In this document: positions 34,884 to 46,654 of the stretch, in pieces
Layout: each line of letters starts with the position of its first letter
Position numbering within the stretch: the first letter of the stretch is position 1
Assembly: GCA_026182355.1 (NCBI GenBank)
Contig: JAPFBL010000233.1
Location: forward strand, 930,001 to 994,000
Source of the DNA: Hermatobates lingyangjiaoensis
Taxonomy: Eukaryota; Arthropoda; Insecta; Hemiptera; Hermatobatidae
Direction: 5' to 3'
DNA length: 64,000 nucleotides
The notes under the pieces: model-generated
Database searches by the model: none
What the model was told of the DNA's origin: nothing
Seen by the model: the letters and a program-made list of their open reading frames with translations, nothing else
Program-made: the position numbers and the translations under genes

Positions 34884-35034
34884 AGGCCAGGTTATCCCAA
34901 TGGCAACGGGCTCGTCAATACCCACTTGATCGGGTACTCGATTTATTCACGTGAAAGAAGAAAAAATCTGAGCATGTTGGAGAGGACGTTAAACCGTCCT
35001 CTACAACGAGCCTGCATGATGTCAGGTATTACTT
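34884..35034 (+). mobile_element. tRNA-headed SINE, 5' part, split by hAT
   Basis: AGGCCAGGTT start with the tRNA part decayed, then TCGATTTATTCACGTG, GAGGACGTTAAACCGTCC, CATGATGTCAGGTA. Continues after the hAT insertion at 35364. Confidence 0.75.
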
Positions 35035-35363
35035 CAGTGGTTCTTAACCTTGGGAAGGTACCGAACCCAACCAGTTTCATATGCGCATTCACCAAGACCT
35101 TCTTTAGTGAAAAATGAAACATGATTTTTTTAAATTCAAAAATACCAGTGTTTTTTTTACTTTTGCATAAAATGAACTGTGCATGAATATCACCTTGTTC
35201 AAAGGACAAAACCATAGCCGCGCATGAACTCACAATAAACACTACATACCTAGAAATCAGTGTGACTTCTGCTTTTAACTTCCACGGCGATGGTTCCACC
35301 GAACCCCTGAGACCGATTCATCAAACCCCTAGGGTTTGATCAAACCAATGTTAAGAACCACTG
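35035..35363. mobile_element. hAT-type MITE, 329 bp, inserted in the SINE
   Basis: Termini CAGTGGTTCTTAACCTTGG and (reverse complement) CAGTGGTTCTTAACATTGG differ at one of 19 bases. Flanks TATTACTT and TACTAATT match at six of eight, consistent with a worn target duplication of the SINE sequence GGTACTCGTTAAAGATC. No intact frame. Confidence 0.85.
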
Positions 35364-35520
35364 TACTAATTAAAGATCCCTATTCTAAATACACTTGAGT
35401 TATGTAATATTCAGGACTCCCAATGTACAATGTTCTTTGTATGGTTCATAAATGGCTAATGTTAGGACTATGTCTATTCTCTCATGGGAGTGCTACTGCA
35501 CAATAACCTAACCTTTCTGT
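35364..35520 (+). mobile_element. tRNA-headed SINE, 3' part
   Basis: Resumes TTAAAGATCCCTATTCTAAA, CACTTGAGTTATGTAAT and GGACTCCCAATGTA, then a tail (GCTAATGTTAGGACTATGTC... AACCTAACC) also seen at 38940-39010. Confidence 0.7.
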
Positions 35521-38500
35521 CACTACACCAATCTTCTCCTGCGGCTGATTGGACAGCAGAAAGAGATAGGTAGATCCTCAACCCCTTACTAGTGGGTAAG
35601 TGACAAGCGAGCTTGACAATGGTACTCAATCCTAAAATAAGTCCCGGGAGTGAAACGATATTCTACGGGCAGCATGAGGGGAGGGGAACACCGAAACCTT
35701 AGTTAATCCTGAGGTAATCAAAAACTTTGATTAGAAGGCAAAGTAGACATCCGAACAGTCATATAACTGGTAGGTCTATAAAGGTGATACAAGTTTACTT
35801 AACGATAGTAAATTTAAACCTAAGGTAATTATTCGGTTTATAGAATGAGATGAGCATATGGATGACAGAAATATGTTTTAAATTATATTAGTTTGAGAGA
35901 AACTAAAGTCCTGCTTCATCCACAAGCTAATTGCATTAAGTTCGTTTAATAATATAATTATTTTCGCTTTTTCACAAAGTAATTCTAAACACATTTTTTT
36001 TATTTATAAAGCGATTTCTAGGTCCTTTTAATAAGTATTTAATAGTTTTTCAAAAAAAAGTGGCAATGTAGATTAGGAATTAAGAAAACATTCGAATATA
36101 TTGTTTATATATTGTTTAAAGTCACGAATTAGAGAGTCAAGTGGAATTAAATTGTAAGGATGAAATAACTCTTCTTTGCTATATGTGGAAGGAACATCTA
36201 TTTGGCCTTCCACTCATGTGTTCTTAATACCCTGAGATACACCTGTGTCGCAAGAACAGGTGGTTTTTCCTGACGTTAAGTGAGAAATGCTATCCTTCCC
36301 CATTCACTTTCAAAAAGTTAATTCACTTATACTTAGGATCTTCTCTGCATTACAATTTTCTTCAAATGTTCTTAAGTAAAATGGTTTCTTCAGAACAATT
36401 ATAACACTGGGAACTTGATTAAAGTAGGTATTTCTAATTATTTCTTACAAAATAATCAGAATGAAATATAAAACGAAATTAATTTATTTAAATCGTCCTT
36501 CTATGTATATTTATACATATATTATTAAAAAATTAAATAAACAACTATGATGAGTAGTGAAACACATCATGTATTTTATTTCCAAGTAAACGATCTAAGA
36601 AAGACAGTAATTTTCATAAGTAAGTTATAGGTAAATTAGAAACAGGTAAGAAGAGAAAGAGAAGAAAACCAAACGACCAACAAACAAAAGGATGGAGACC
36701 CTTTCTAACCTTCGCTCCACTGTTCGATTGGTCCCTCCCTTCTCTTCTTTGCTAATGACAGCTGAACCCAAAATCTGGCACTCTTGCCTTTTAAACAGAT
36801 ATCCTCCAACTATGAATCATCACTTAGCCAACAGAAACTTGGTCTCTAGAAGTGATATCTCTCGTCTACTGTATTAAAACTATCTCAAATGAATTCTTAG
36901 CCATGAAAAGCTGTCCTCAAGGAGTAGTAACATCGCCCCTACTGTGATCATTTCTTGTGGATGGAATATTGGACACTAAATAATTAGTGCCGTGACTGGC
37001 AAGAACACAGATGACTTTGCCATTATAACAAAAGCGACGCATGACGGCTAGTGTATTTGAGCTTATGGAACATGTTCTGCAAATTGTTGAAAAATGGGTA
37101 AAGATAAAAGAATTGGATACAAATCCTGCTAAAAAGGCCCTCATCTTCTTCTCAAGAAGAGAAAAGTAAATGTTAAGTACACCATTTAAATTATTATAGG
37201 GATTTGGTTTAAGTGGTAAGCTACCCTACTGAGGGCGTCAAGAATTTCTTCCCCACAGGTTATTTGCGCTGTTAAAATTTTATTTGTCTCAATAAATGAA
37301 ATGACGTTGATATCTGCGATATGACGTTAAAAAAAATGAATAAATGTTAATAAAGTTAGCAAACAATAAAATTACAAAATTTAACATTTTAGATTAATAA
37401 TAATTACCCTGTAAGGATATATATAGCTTAATTCATAGAACATTAAAAAAAAAATCAAGTACAAAGATCTTTTTATTAATTTTTAATGATTTTTTATTTA
37501 ATGAAGTTAAATAAAATCTATTTCATTGATAACAACTTTTGTTTAATGTAACATTGATAGTACCATAGAGGTTGGTACTATTATTATTATTTTATAATAA
37601 TATTACTCTTGTCTTAGTATTAATATGAGTTCTTTACATTTCATTTAGTTTGAATCTCCTATAGAAAATGTTATATTGAAAGCCATTCATAATTGACAAA
37701 GCAGTGAAACTAGAAATCCTGGATGACTTAGACTTCAATTCCTTTTCTACAGGCTTGTACAGGTTACATTTGAGAACACATTCAGGTGTGTATAAATGAA
37801 TTGGGATCTTTCAGCCATTTATTTTCATTTCCACGTCATAACAGACTAGGAGTTCTTTAAGACCTATTTAGTGAAAAGCTTTTCTTCATCTCTTTAGGTT
37901 TTCATATGTGCTTCCTGCATTCATTTCATTTTTCGTTTGTCTCGCTTGAAAGCTCTTTATATATTCTACATGTCTACTTTTGTTCCCTGTATTTATTATA
38001 AATTCCTATATAATATACCTTGACTCAGTAATTCCGAATGTGAATCTTCCAGTTCATTAGTAGTATTAAAACTCTAATATTCGTTGAATTTCAAAATTTT
38101 CTTAATAACTAAAGTTACATATCCCAGTATTCGTGTATTAGTTTGTTTGAAAAAGCAAAGTTAGCAATAACTTGAGGTTTAAAACTGAATAATTATACAT
38201 AATATAAACTTCAAAGATATTGGTCACAGCCAAATACAACTGTCAAGTACACTAGACGAATATATTTAAGGAAAATTGAGCGATGTTAAGTGTCGTGATG
38301 GCCCTAGTAAAATAGGTATGCTTATAAATACTGTGGTCACTTAATAGCTATGATTATTAAGTGACGAAACAAGAGTGGATATTTTTCGAAAAAATATCGC
38401 ATTTAGGTCTCAAAATAAACAAAAATAATATAAACTTTACAAATAAAAGTAGGCTTGTTTTTCAATGTGAAAACAAGCAGTAAACATATGTATTTGAAAA

Positions 38501-38939
38501 ATTATAATTAACTTCATGAACTATTTTATTTCGAAAGAGAGAGAGAGAGAGAGAGTGTGTACATCTATATATCTACAACAAGTGTATTACCGTCAAGTGT
38601 TCGGTATATTGATTTCGGTTTTTGACCACGTAACAGGTCTAAATATTCTTTTTTATTTCCAAGTTGACTTTAGTGTACCTCAGAAAGGTCTCTCGGTACC
38701 GTTTATACGGGGAAACTGCTATTGGCCATTAGAGAAACGTTACTTCCTATCAACACGGTGGAGTGCATTGTCCACACCATAAGTTTTTCAGGTACAGGAT
38801 AAATGAATTAACTCCAATCACTACTTTTTTTTTAATTATTGTTCAGATATTAAGCTGTTTCTTATTTATTCAATTTTCATTAAAGTTTATAATCTATTTT
38901 ATTTTTTTTTTAATTGAGGTATTGATATTTTATACGTTC
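35521..38939. other. Intron, no clear feature
   Basis: AT-rich. A (GA)n tract at 38534-38554 (AGAGAGAGAGAGAG). Short frames at 36692 and 36917 show no motifs. Confidence 0.4.
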
Positions 38940-39147
38940 CTAGGTTAGGTTAGTTTGCAGTGATAGTTCTACAAGAGAACAATAGACCGAACATCAACCC
39001 CTTCTCTTTCTTAACAGCAAACATTCTACAATGGGAGTCCTGAATTTTGCCCAACTCAAGTATATTTAGAATAGGGATCTTCAATGAATAACTGACTTCA
39101 TATAGGCTCGGGACCGACGTTTTAACGTCCTCTTTGAGGTACGATTT
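38940..39147 (-). mobile_element. tRNA-headed SINE, 5'-truncated copy
   Basis: Minus strand: GAGGACGTTAAAACGTCGG, GAGCCTATATGAAG, AGATCCCTATTCTAAATA, ACTTGAGTTGGGCAAAAT, AGGACTCCCATTGTAGAA, then a tail ending CTAACCTAACC. The tRNA-like head is missing. Confidence 0.72.
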
Positions 39148-40129
39148 ATACTTTTCTAATTAAAGAAGAGTTTCATGATACCACATGATTAGGCAGCAGG
39201 ATTTTAATGATATTTATGGCAAAAATCTAACTGATCATGTAATAGCATTACGATTGTTTACTATAAAGTGGAATAGTTGTGAATAACATGGCTTACTATT
39301 TGAACTCAGTGTCACTGAGGAAACACTTTTTACTTTTAGTAAAGTAATTTAATACAATCCCGAACCATTGAAGTGAAACAGACATTTCCCGCATTTTCAG
39401 CAATACGAGTATGTCAGTACATATAGTTTGTTGGATCAAATTATTTAAAAAATACTGTTTTAATTAATTTTTAAATCAAAAATATAATCCCTGGTGAAAT
39501 TAAATAATTGATTGATCATGGTTTATAGGAATAGAGACTCTAGTAAAACATTAAGATTTAAAAGGACAGCGAAGGCACTTGAGACTTGAAGGGTACTAAA
39601 CTCAGTTGAAAATCGAACAGAAAAGACTTCACCGCAGTGGAGAACAATTCTAGTTTGTTTATTTAACTCTTCCAATTGATTGTTTTAAACTTTACGCATT
39701 AACATTGGCTAACTGAAATGCATTTTATATAGCTAACATGAAGAACCAATCTTTCATCATTTCTTTACAATACACTCAAAAATTAAAACGTTAAAAAGCA
39801 TTAATTATTATCAGCAAGGCAAGAACTATTACAAATTTATTACTTTAAATATAAACTGTATTCATAAGTAACTTAATTATTATAAATCATTTATATTATT
39901 CATTGAGTTTATTTATGGAATTAAACTAAGATAGTTCAACCAAAACAACTGGTCTTCGTCAGAGTCGCACTCGAACTAACTGACAATTCTATTGAAAATC
40001 TGACGAAGTTAAATTTTTGAATTTATTACTGGGGTTTAGATGTCAATTTTTATTTGACATATATTCTCTGAAATATTGTTAACAAACCAATAATTATAAA
40101 ATTATAATAGTAATTCTTTTTATAGCGAT
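39148..40129. other. Intron, one decayed family 3 piece
   Basis: 39930-39975 on the minus strand has CTCTGACGAAGACCAGTTG then TTTTGGTTGAAC, a family 3 motif with GAAA lost. Otherwise AT-rich. Confidence 0.4.
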
Positions 40130-40382
40130 TTGGTCAGGGTCAAACAATTCTCAAAAAAGAAACACATTCAAGCCAACATTTCTAGATATATCAATCAGGG
40201 CTATATCAATGCAGAATTAATTACAATCACAAGAATATGATGTAGTAATCATCGGTAAAAGTAGAGTTCCTGTTACCGTAATTAATTCTGTATTGATGTA
40301 ACTGAAGATGTCTACAAATATAGATGAAACGTTGGCTTAAAGTTTTTTCTTTTCTTTTTTTTGAGAAATTTGATGGTGGATT
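40130..40382. repeat. PLE-type imperfect palindrome
   Basis: TTTGGTCAGGGTCAAAC, then CAAGCCAACATTTCTAGATA on one side and CTGAAGATGTCTACAAATA, GATGAAACGTTGGCTTAAAG on the other. The right arm (40299-40337, plus) keeps CTGAAGA, stem TCTA/TAGA and GAAACGTTGGC; the left arm is decayed. Confidence 0.6.
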
Positions 40383-40918
40383 AAACTACGATGAAAAAAA
40401 ATATAAACAATATATGTGGTCGAGGAAATTCAAAAGGAAATTTTGAATAAAAGTTTTCATAATCACTGTTATAGTAGAGTGATAATGAAAACAAAATATT
40501 TTGAGATATACTTAAACAGATTTATAAGTTTGAAGGTGCCATAATCAATTTCTCATATCTTAAGGATAATTTATGGATGTCTCTGAGTTGATTCTAAAAT
40601 GATTATGATAATGTGCCAACAGACAGCGCCTGACACATTTTAATGATAATTAGCAGATAGGTAGTCATTGTTGTGAAATAAACCCACTGTTTAAGAACCA
40701 TTAACTGTCCACTCTTACAAAATGTATTAAAAGAACATTTAATCTTACTGTATATGAAGTACACTGCAAAATAATATTTACACATTCATTAGCTATAATT
40801 TACAAGGAATGTTATATATATATATATATATATATACACAATTAAAAGAAACGGTCCAGCGGACTTTTTTACAATAAAATAAAAAACGAAGGAAACACAC
40901 AGAAAGACACAGACATAA

Positions 40919-40958
40919 CTCACATCGATATTTCGACAATCGTCGTCATCAGGAGGTG
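40919..40958 (-). ncRNA. Hammerhead-like motif, family 4, left arm
   Basis: Minus strand: CACCTC, CTGATGA, C, stem GAC/GTC with loop GATT, GAAA, TATC, GATGTGAG. CACCTC can pair with GATGTG at five of six positions; cleavage would follow AUC. Confidence 0.6.
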
Positions 40959-41053
40959 CGAAGAGCGAAGAGCGAAGAGTCCCGCAGGAAGACAGGGCGG
41001 TACTAGTCATACTGAGTACCGCCCTGTCTTCCTGCGGGACTCTTCGCTCTTCG

Positions 41054-41093
41054 CACCTCCTGATGACGACGATTGTCGAAATATCGATGTGAG
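41054..41093 (+). ncRNA. Hammerhead-like motif, family 4, right arm
   Basis: Identical architecture to the left-arm copy on the opposite strand. Confidence 0.6.
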
Positions 41094-41159
41094 TTATGTC
41101 TGTGTCTTTCTGTGTGTTTCCTTCGTTTTTTATTTTATTGTATATATATATATATATAT

Positions 41160-41487
41160 GAAAACAAACCACAAGGAAGAAAAAAAAAAAGAAAACAGCC
41201 TTGCCTTGTTCCAACATATTAATTCAAAAAATCATTCAATAAAATGGGAAGATTCCAAAGAATTGATATTTCTCTCATCTGATGTGGAAAGGAACTTAGT
41301 AGAAAGTGCCCTAATTAAGTATAATTTTGATAAACTAATAAATATAAGTCATGGGCTTTTTAGATTGGATGAAATTTTAATTGAAGGTATAGTTAGGCAA
41401 ATTGGTCCTGTGGGTGACCTTCAAAATGTACTTGCAACGTTGAACATGAACTCTGACCAGATTGTGGATTCTAATAATAGAACATAA
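41160..41487 (+). pseudogene. PLE C-terminal coding remnant next to the palindrome
   Basis: Open frame reading ALFQHINSKNHSIKWEDSK, then LIFLSSDVERNLVESALIKY and further to a stop at 41485. The A-L-x-x-H-x-x-x-x-x-H-x-I-x-W-x-x-S-K layout followed by R-x-x-x-E-S-A-x-I matches the region after the GIY-YIG motif in PLE proteins. It lies directly after the right (TA)n, as the coding end of the element whose terminal repeat forms the palindrome. An upstream endonuclease core is not in frame here. Confidence 0.6.
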
Positions 41488-41948
41488 TTTTTATTTGACT
41501 TATTACTTTCTCATGTATTCTTGTTTTGTTAATAATTTAATATTGTTTATTTTTTGATATTGCATTAATTTAATTTGTATCTATTTGTTTATATTTACTA
41601 TATATTGTTTATAGTTAGGAATTATATATAACACTTGTTTCTTATTCTATTTATATTTTTATATTTTTATTTTAATTAATTTTCTTATTGTTCATTTTGC
41701 ATTGTTTAATTGTATTGGGTATTTTTTGTTTTTCTCTTATTATGCCTTTTCGACTCTTGTTTTCCCAGCTGTTTAGTTACCTTCCTTGTACATACCTTTT
41801 ATGTTACTTTCTAGTTCTTACCTTGTTTGCTCTCTGATGACATAAATTGAAAGGCCTCAGAGCATTTTTTTCCATCTGTTTTCTTTTTTTTTTTTCTTCC
41901 TTGTGGTTTGTTTTCATTGATTGCATCACGTGTTTATTGTGATTTATC

Positions 41949-41951
<3 letters not shown>
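41488..41951. other. Probable PLE 3' untranslated sequence
   Basis: T-rich tail after the coding remnant, ending ACTAGTTCTTACCTTGTTTG...TCCTTGTGGTTTGTTTTC. The last words repeat 41161-41178 in inverse orientation, so the element's end sequences bracket the remnant. Confidence 0.4.

Positions 41952-41993
<42 letters not shown>
41952..41993. repeat. (TA)n microsatellite
   Basis: 42 bases of pure TA. Other long tracts: 51893-51924, 52819-52868, 57202-57233, 59665-59696, 59923-59951, 60096-60128, 61691-61753; nearly all abut PLE end fragments. Confidence 0.95.
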
Positions 41994-41995
<2 letters not shown>

Positions 41996-41999
41996 ACTT

Positions 42000-42106
42000 A
42001 AAATTCGAAAAAACGATCCAAACTGGACGCAAATCAGTTCACAAACGAAGAAAAGCAACACCAGAGAAAGAGACACACTTACAAACTCAAATTTTCGGAT
42101 GATCCG

Positions 42107-42149
<43 letters not shown>
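42000..42149 (-). repeat. PLE terminal-repeat fragment, family 2, between two (TA)n
   Basis: ACGATCCAAACTGGACGCAA, then ACACACTTACAAACTCAAAT and TTTTCGGATGATCCGAAA, where the motif is cut off inside the hairpin; (TA)n runs 42109-42149. Confidence 0.6.
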
Positions 42150-42150
<1 letters not shown>

Positions 42151-42720
42151 TCGTATATATAAGAAAGCCATTTTTCATTTTTCAAGCTTTTCATTAATTA
42201 ATGGGAACAAAATTAATAAAATATATCAAATCATATGTTTGCATTATTTATTAATAGTAATGAAAGGAAGTTATTTGCCAAGCAATTAATTGCTATTTAA
42301 TATGAATTTAAGCAATAATAGCACAGGTTTAAATCAAAGGGGTTATATAACAAAAGCAAAAATTACACGATTGCGAAAATAGAAAAATAATTTCATTAAT
42401 GAGAAACATATAGATAGCTAAAATAGTGGTTTGTGAGCACGAAATGAGATACTTGGCTTACGCTGATATTACCAATTAAGTGTCGAAATTACCATCAGAT
42501 CTGATTACACGATTAAACCTTCAGAATTTCCAATTCAGTAAAAACTAAACAATTGCATTTGGAATCATTTATAAATCATGTAAATTTACAAGAGGTTGCA
42601 ACACTGAATCGGGTAAATTTTAAGTTACCCTACTATATACTTTTCGGGCTTTTACCTTAATGTTTGAATAACTCAAAGATACAAATAGTTAATCAAAATA
42701 ATTGTTTTTAAAAATTACTA
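42150..42720. other. Intron, no clear feature
   Basis: AT-rich; nothing recognisable. Confidence 0.4.
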
Positions 42721-42724
42721 TATT

Positions 42725-43272
42725 AGCAGCCCCCCCAGGCGGCATTTTGAGGGGTAAAAATAAAAAAGCATTAAAATAATAACAAGCTAATAAAAAATTT
42801 GAAATATTATACCAAAATTAGTTATTAAGGTCGTAATATGTTTTTATGTTTTATTTTCGTAATACTGTTTTTAAACTGTAATATTTGCAAATTATAAATA
42901 CATTTTTAATGTAAATAAAATAAATATTAAATTTTTCAAAATTATTTTTCTAAAGGGATTAAAAGTTTATTATATTTTTTGCGCAGCCGTTGATTGAATT
43001 TAATATTTTTTTATGATTTGAATTATACGTTTTTGTTTTGAAAATCATTGGTTTTCTTTGATGATGACTGTACACATATGTACAGTAAGATGAAAGTCTG
43101 GGACCAATAACAGCAGTCTTAAATTAGATCCTTGATTGTAGTTCCATGAAAATAAATATTTTGAGGACTTTCTGGAATTTTGAAAATTGAGGGATTATCA
43201 ATTGCACGGGGAGGGGGGGGGGGGGCTAATCTTACGACCGCCCCGGGCGGCTAAACCAGTCGCTATGCCACT
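42725..43272 (+). mobile_element. hAT-like non-autonomous element, family B, copy 2
   Basis: Left CCCCCCAGGCGGCATTTTGA, right CCGCCCCGGGCGGCTAAACC then GTCGCTATGCCACT. Collinear with 33985-34555. Carries a G run (43212-43225). Confidence 0.72.
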
Positions 43273-43879
43273 ATCAGGGTAACAATCAACATAAATTAAC
43301 TATTCAAATTAATCATATTTAAAAATAATTAATTACCAGAAATTACAAAGCTTTCACATCGTTTGAAATCGAATGTACTCAAAAGACTTTAAAACTAAAT
43401 TACATAGCTGTTTATAATGTTGACCATATATTATCAAGATTCTTTCGAACATCTTTCCAGGTGTACTTGTATTATTCAAGTACATACTCGTAGAATTTGG
43501 TATTAATCTGGAACGAAACTTATAATATGTTCTGATTATTTAATAAAAAAATGTTATACCAATAATTATCATTCATTCATACATTAAAGTAGACAATAAA
43601 TAATAATAATAATAATAACGGATTAAGGCTAATAATAATTAATACCAGTAGCGATGTTAACTGTTTATGTAATTATTAAATCATATTGATTTCATAGAAA
43701 CAAACCTTGCATTTTAAATATATTTCTTTTTATAATTCATAAAATGAGGAGCCATATTAAAACAAATTATTTATTAACATTAATTTTTCTATGACGATTT
43801 GAACAGGAGCAAAAAAAAGTGCTTAATAAACTTGGATATAATACTCAGTTAAAAACCTGGGGCTATTCGGATTAGAGGT
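43273..43879. other. Intron, no clear feature
   Basis: AT-rich with an (ATA)n stretch at 43600-43618. Confidence 0.4.
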
Positions 43880-44050
43880 TATATTTTGGCAGGAGTCGAT
43901 GAAAGACACATATTAAGTTCTTCTTCCAGAGTTCTCAGTCTTTTAGTTTTTACAGCAGTCAGCCTTAAAAGCTCTCCTCACACAGATATGTGTGGAAAAT
44001 GGGTGCAGTATCTACATAGCTTTCTTGTCCTGCATCAGAAAGTCCTTGGC
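43880..44050 (-). pseudogene. hAT transposase C-terminal relic (ZBED/GTF2IRD2-like)
   Basis: Minus strand, two frames: THTYLCEESF-like (HTYLCEESF, near 43965-43995) then, shifted by one base, LTAVKTKRLRTLEEELNMCL and SSTPAKI ending at a stop. These match the dimerisation-region end of hAT transposases related to ZBED5/FAM200-type proteins (S-T-x-L-C-E-x-x-F-S-x-L-T-x-V-K-x-K). Frame breaks show it is dead. Some upstream coding-like DNA may reach 44200. Confidence 0.7.
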
Positions 44051-45274
44051 AGCCGTTAAGCAAAAACTGTTTAAAGGTAGATCAGTAAAGCTTATCCTGA
44101 GACAGCAGTGTTGTCTTTAGTTAGTTCCTCATGCTCCCCTGTCATGTCAAGTCCGGCTGACACTAAGATGGATGGGTCTCTAACGCAGACAAGGCACTAA
44201 GTGGAGGCTGAAGGGATATAAAATGACATTTATTCTTAAGTGTTTTCAAATGTTTCACTATTACCTCTCTTAGCGCAGTAATATTAACATCATTTTTTTT
44301 TTATTGGTGAGTGAAAACATTTCAAAACTGCCGCTTTTCACATGCTATTGACAGAGTTACACCTTTGAACGGAACTCATTTATTTTATCTGTACTTACAA
44401 GCAGGTTTTCATTTTGTCCTTAAATTTGTGTTTTCAGTTCATTCAGATGAAAAATACTCTTTTTCCTCTTTAAAAACTTATCTATCACTTTGACCGTTCA
44501 AAACGTCCGTCACTTATTTGCTTAAGCTACCTGCTGCTGCCATCTACTGGTATTGAAGATACTAGATCATTACTCTGGAAGGCGATAGATTGCACTAGCG
44601 CGCAAATGGGATAACTTCCCACGACACACCTCGCAATATCTCGCAGCAGAAGCACAGTGGTTGAAAAAATACCGCAATAAAGATACTCCGTAGAAAAAAA
44701 AACATAGAATCACGGCATAGAATCAATCACAGATATTGTGACAAGTTCAAACTAAAATCAGTAACAAACAACTGATTTTGTTTGTTTTGTTCATTCGTCC
44801 CTGGAACAGTAGGGATAATGAAAGCCTGTAAACTTTGTAGTGAAACCAAAACTTATTTGTTTAAAACCTATACAAGAGACATGCTAACAATCCATAATAC
44901 TTTATTAAAAATAGTCACTTCCTTCATGTTCTAAATTGAATTAAGTTTACCTTTATTAGGGGCTAACATATTTATTATAAATTAAGTAGATATTGCGGTA
45001 CTTGTTGGCCATTTGTTTGAGACCATTCAAAATATTTGAAACATTTCATTTAGAATTGTCTAAAGCCCTCTGCAAAGTCATAATAACTTCACGAATTTCA
45101 GACTACAGTGAAATACAATAAAACTCTAAACAGGACAATAATTAAGTTTCACCTCCACTCTACCTCCAACATTCACAAACCAGATTTGTTTGCCTTGATT
45201 TTATTAATATCTCAGAGGTCAAAAGAAGAAATCTAGTATATTAAATTTCGTTTTAAAAATCAAGATAATAATCA
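44051..45274. other. Intron, mostly featureless
   Basis: 44051-44220 may be further decayed hAT coding sequence. The rest is AT-rich without motifs. Confidence 0.35.
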
Positions 45275-45487
45275 TTTCGATTGAAAAAATTCATATTCAA
45301 TGGTTATGAATTATAACCATTTTATTTTTATTTACCTTATTCGAATATTTTGAAAACCTTAAAACTAATTTCGATATCTTCTTTTAATTGATTCTAGTTT
45401 TAGTTTATTTTAAACCTGATAACTTGATAGAACTTGAAAGAAGTAAAGTTTTGATTAAAATGTAGGCTATTTAATGATTATTTAAAG
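45275..45487 (+). repeat. Local duplication, copy 1
   Basis: TCATTTCGATTGAAAAAATT ... TAGGCTATTTAATGATTATT. Matches 46195-46383 in direct orientation at high identity; copy 1 has about 25 extra bases (TATTCAATGGTTATGAATTA). Confidence 0.85.
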
Positions 45488-46194
45488 ATCTTTTTAAATA
45501 TAAATATAACACAAAATACATAATCAAATGAACTATGCAATTCATAATTTCATATTCATAATAAAATGAATCTTTCAAAGGCAATTTTAAGATAATATTT
45601 CAGAACTGAACTTCTGACTTCTGTTTACGCAACTATAAAATTATCTTTGTAGTATTAATATCTTTGTAATATTATTTTGTAGTATGAAATTATCATTGGA
45701 GCAGTTTCTATTTCATTTCATCTAACGTGATAAAGAGAATATATTAATATGATATATATATATAAAAGTATTATAGTATTATATTAACCTTACTAATTTT
45801 ATAAAATGTCTCAATTATAAGTAAAACATTTTATCAATGAAATTAACTAGAAAAATTCTGCTACACCTAACTGATAACGCATTCGATTACGTCGCTTACT
45901 CCTTCATTACATTTGTTTTAATTAATAATATACTTGTATAAGAGTCGCTAAGCTTACACATTAGCGTATCTTCACTGTCAGATTTTATTCATGTCTTAAG
46001 CGATTCATTTTTTTCAATGAGCTTGATATAGTAAAGTTGAATTAAAACCACTACAGATTTTGTACAATATTTTATTTTCATATTGTACTCCCTATTACAG
46101 GTGTCTCTATTTTGAATTCGTAATTAAGCAACAGAATACACGAACTATAGGAGGTTTCTAAAGTTCTAATGAAATATTTTCTGTTTTTAGCTTT

Positions 46195-46383
46195 TATCAT
46201 TTCGATTGAATTTCATATGCTGCTTTTATTTACCTAATTCGAACATTTTGAAAACCATGAAAACTAATTTCGATATCTTCTTTTAATTGTTTCTGGTTTT
46301 AGTTTATTTTAAACTTGATAACTTGATACAACTTGAAAAAAGTACCGTTTTGATTAAAATGTAGGCTTTTTAATGATTATTTA
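46195..46383 (+). repeat. Local duplication, copy 2
   Basis: Second copy, 920 bases further on; ends about 130 bases from the donor of the repeat-1 exon on the transcript strand. Confidence 0.85.
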
Positions 46384-46517
46384 TTTTCTTAAAAAAAAAT
46401 TTCATGTAAGTTAAGAGGCTTATGTGAATTAATACGATTAATATGATAGTAGAAGTAAAACCTCTGTGGATGGCTTGATAAACAGTTATTGGAAAATAAT
46501 TGAAACATGGTAGTTAC

Positions 46518-46654
46518 CCTTTGAGCTTGAAATGAAGACAGCCAAGACAGTGTTCCGGACCGGGTCCATAACACCCAGACGTGTCACATTCAACATGGCA
46601 TCCTTCCAGGGTCATCGGTCGTTTGTCGTCGCTTACGTTCCAACTAACTTCAAT
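46518..46654 (-). CDS. Furin-2/PCSK5-like convertase, exon with linker and start of cysteine-rich repeat 1
   Basis: 137-nt exon: acceptor TTTCAG, phase 0 start, 45 codons plus two bases, donor AAAGG|GTAACT. Residues 1-17 are a polar linker with possible N-glycosylation at NVS (6-8). Residues 19-39 hold the first furin-like cysteine cluster, CHVECDTSGCYGPGPEHC, with cysteines at 19, 23, 28, 36 and 39. The pattern C-x3-C-x4-C-x-GPGP-x2-C-x2-C is typical of the first repeat after the P domain in furin-type convertases; the extra residue pair before the third Cys resembles insect Furin-2 (from memory, not aligned). In family members this cysteine-rich region helps tether the enzyme to the cell surface or matrix. 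The incoming phase 0 matches the exon at 54651 and the outgoing phase 2 matches the exon ending at 25612. A short reading frame in another frame over this exon is a shadow. Confidence 0.87.

Larger units (their letters stand above)
40871..41142. repeat. PLE-type perfect-looking palindrome, family 4, flanked by (TA)n
   Basis: Arms 40871-41000 and 41015-41142 are near-identical reverse complements around GTACTAGTCATACTGAGTAC. Arm: ACAATAAAATAAAAAACGAA, GGAAACACACAGAAAGACAC, AGACATAACTCACATCGATA, motif, AGGTGCGAAGAGCGAAGAG, CCCGCAGGAAGACAGGGCGG. (TA)n at 40812-40836 and 41141-41159. Confidence 0.88.

Noticed and set aside
41804..42178. Frames rich in Ile-Tyr (IYIYIY) around TA tracts
   Set aside because: Translation of (TA)n microsatellites.
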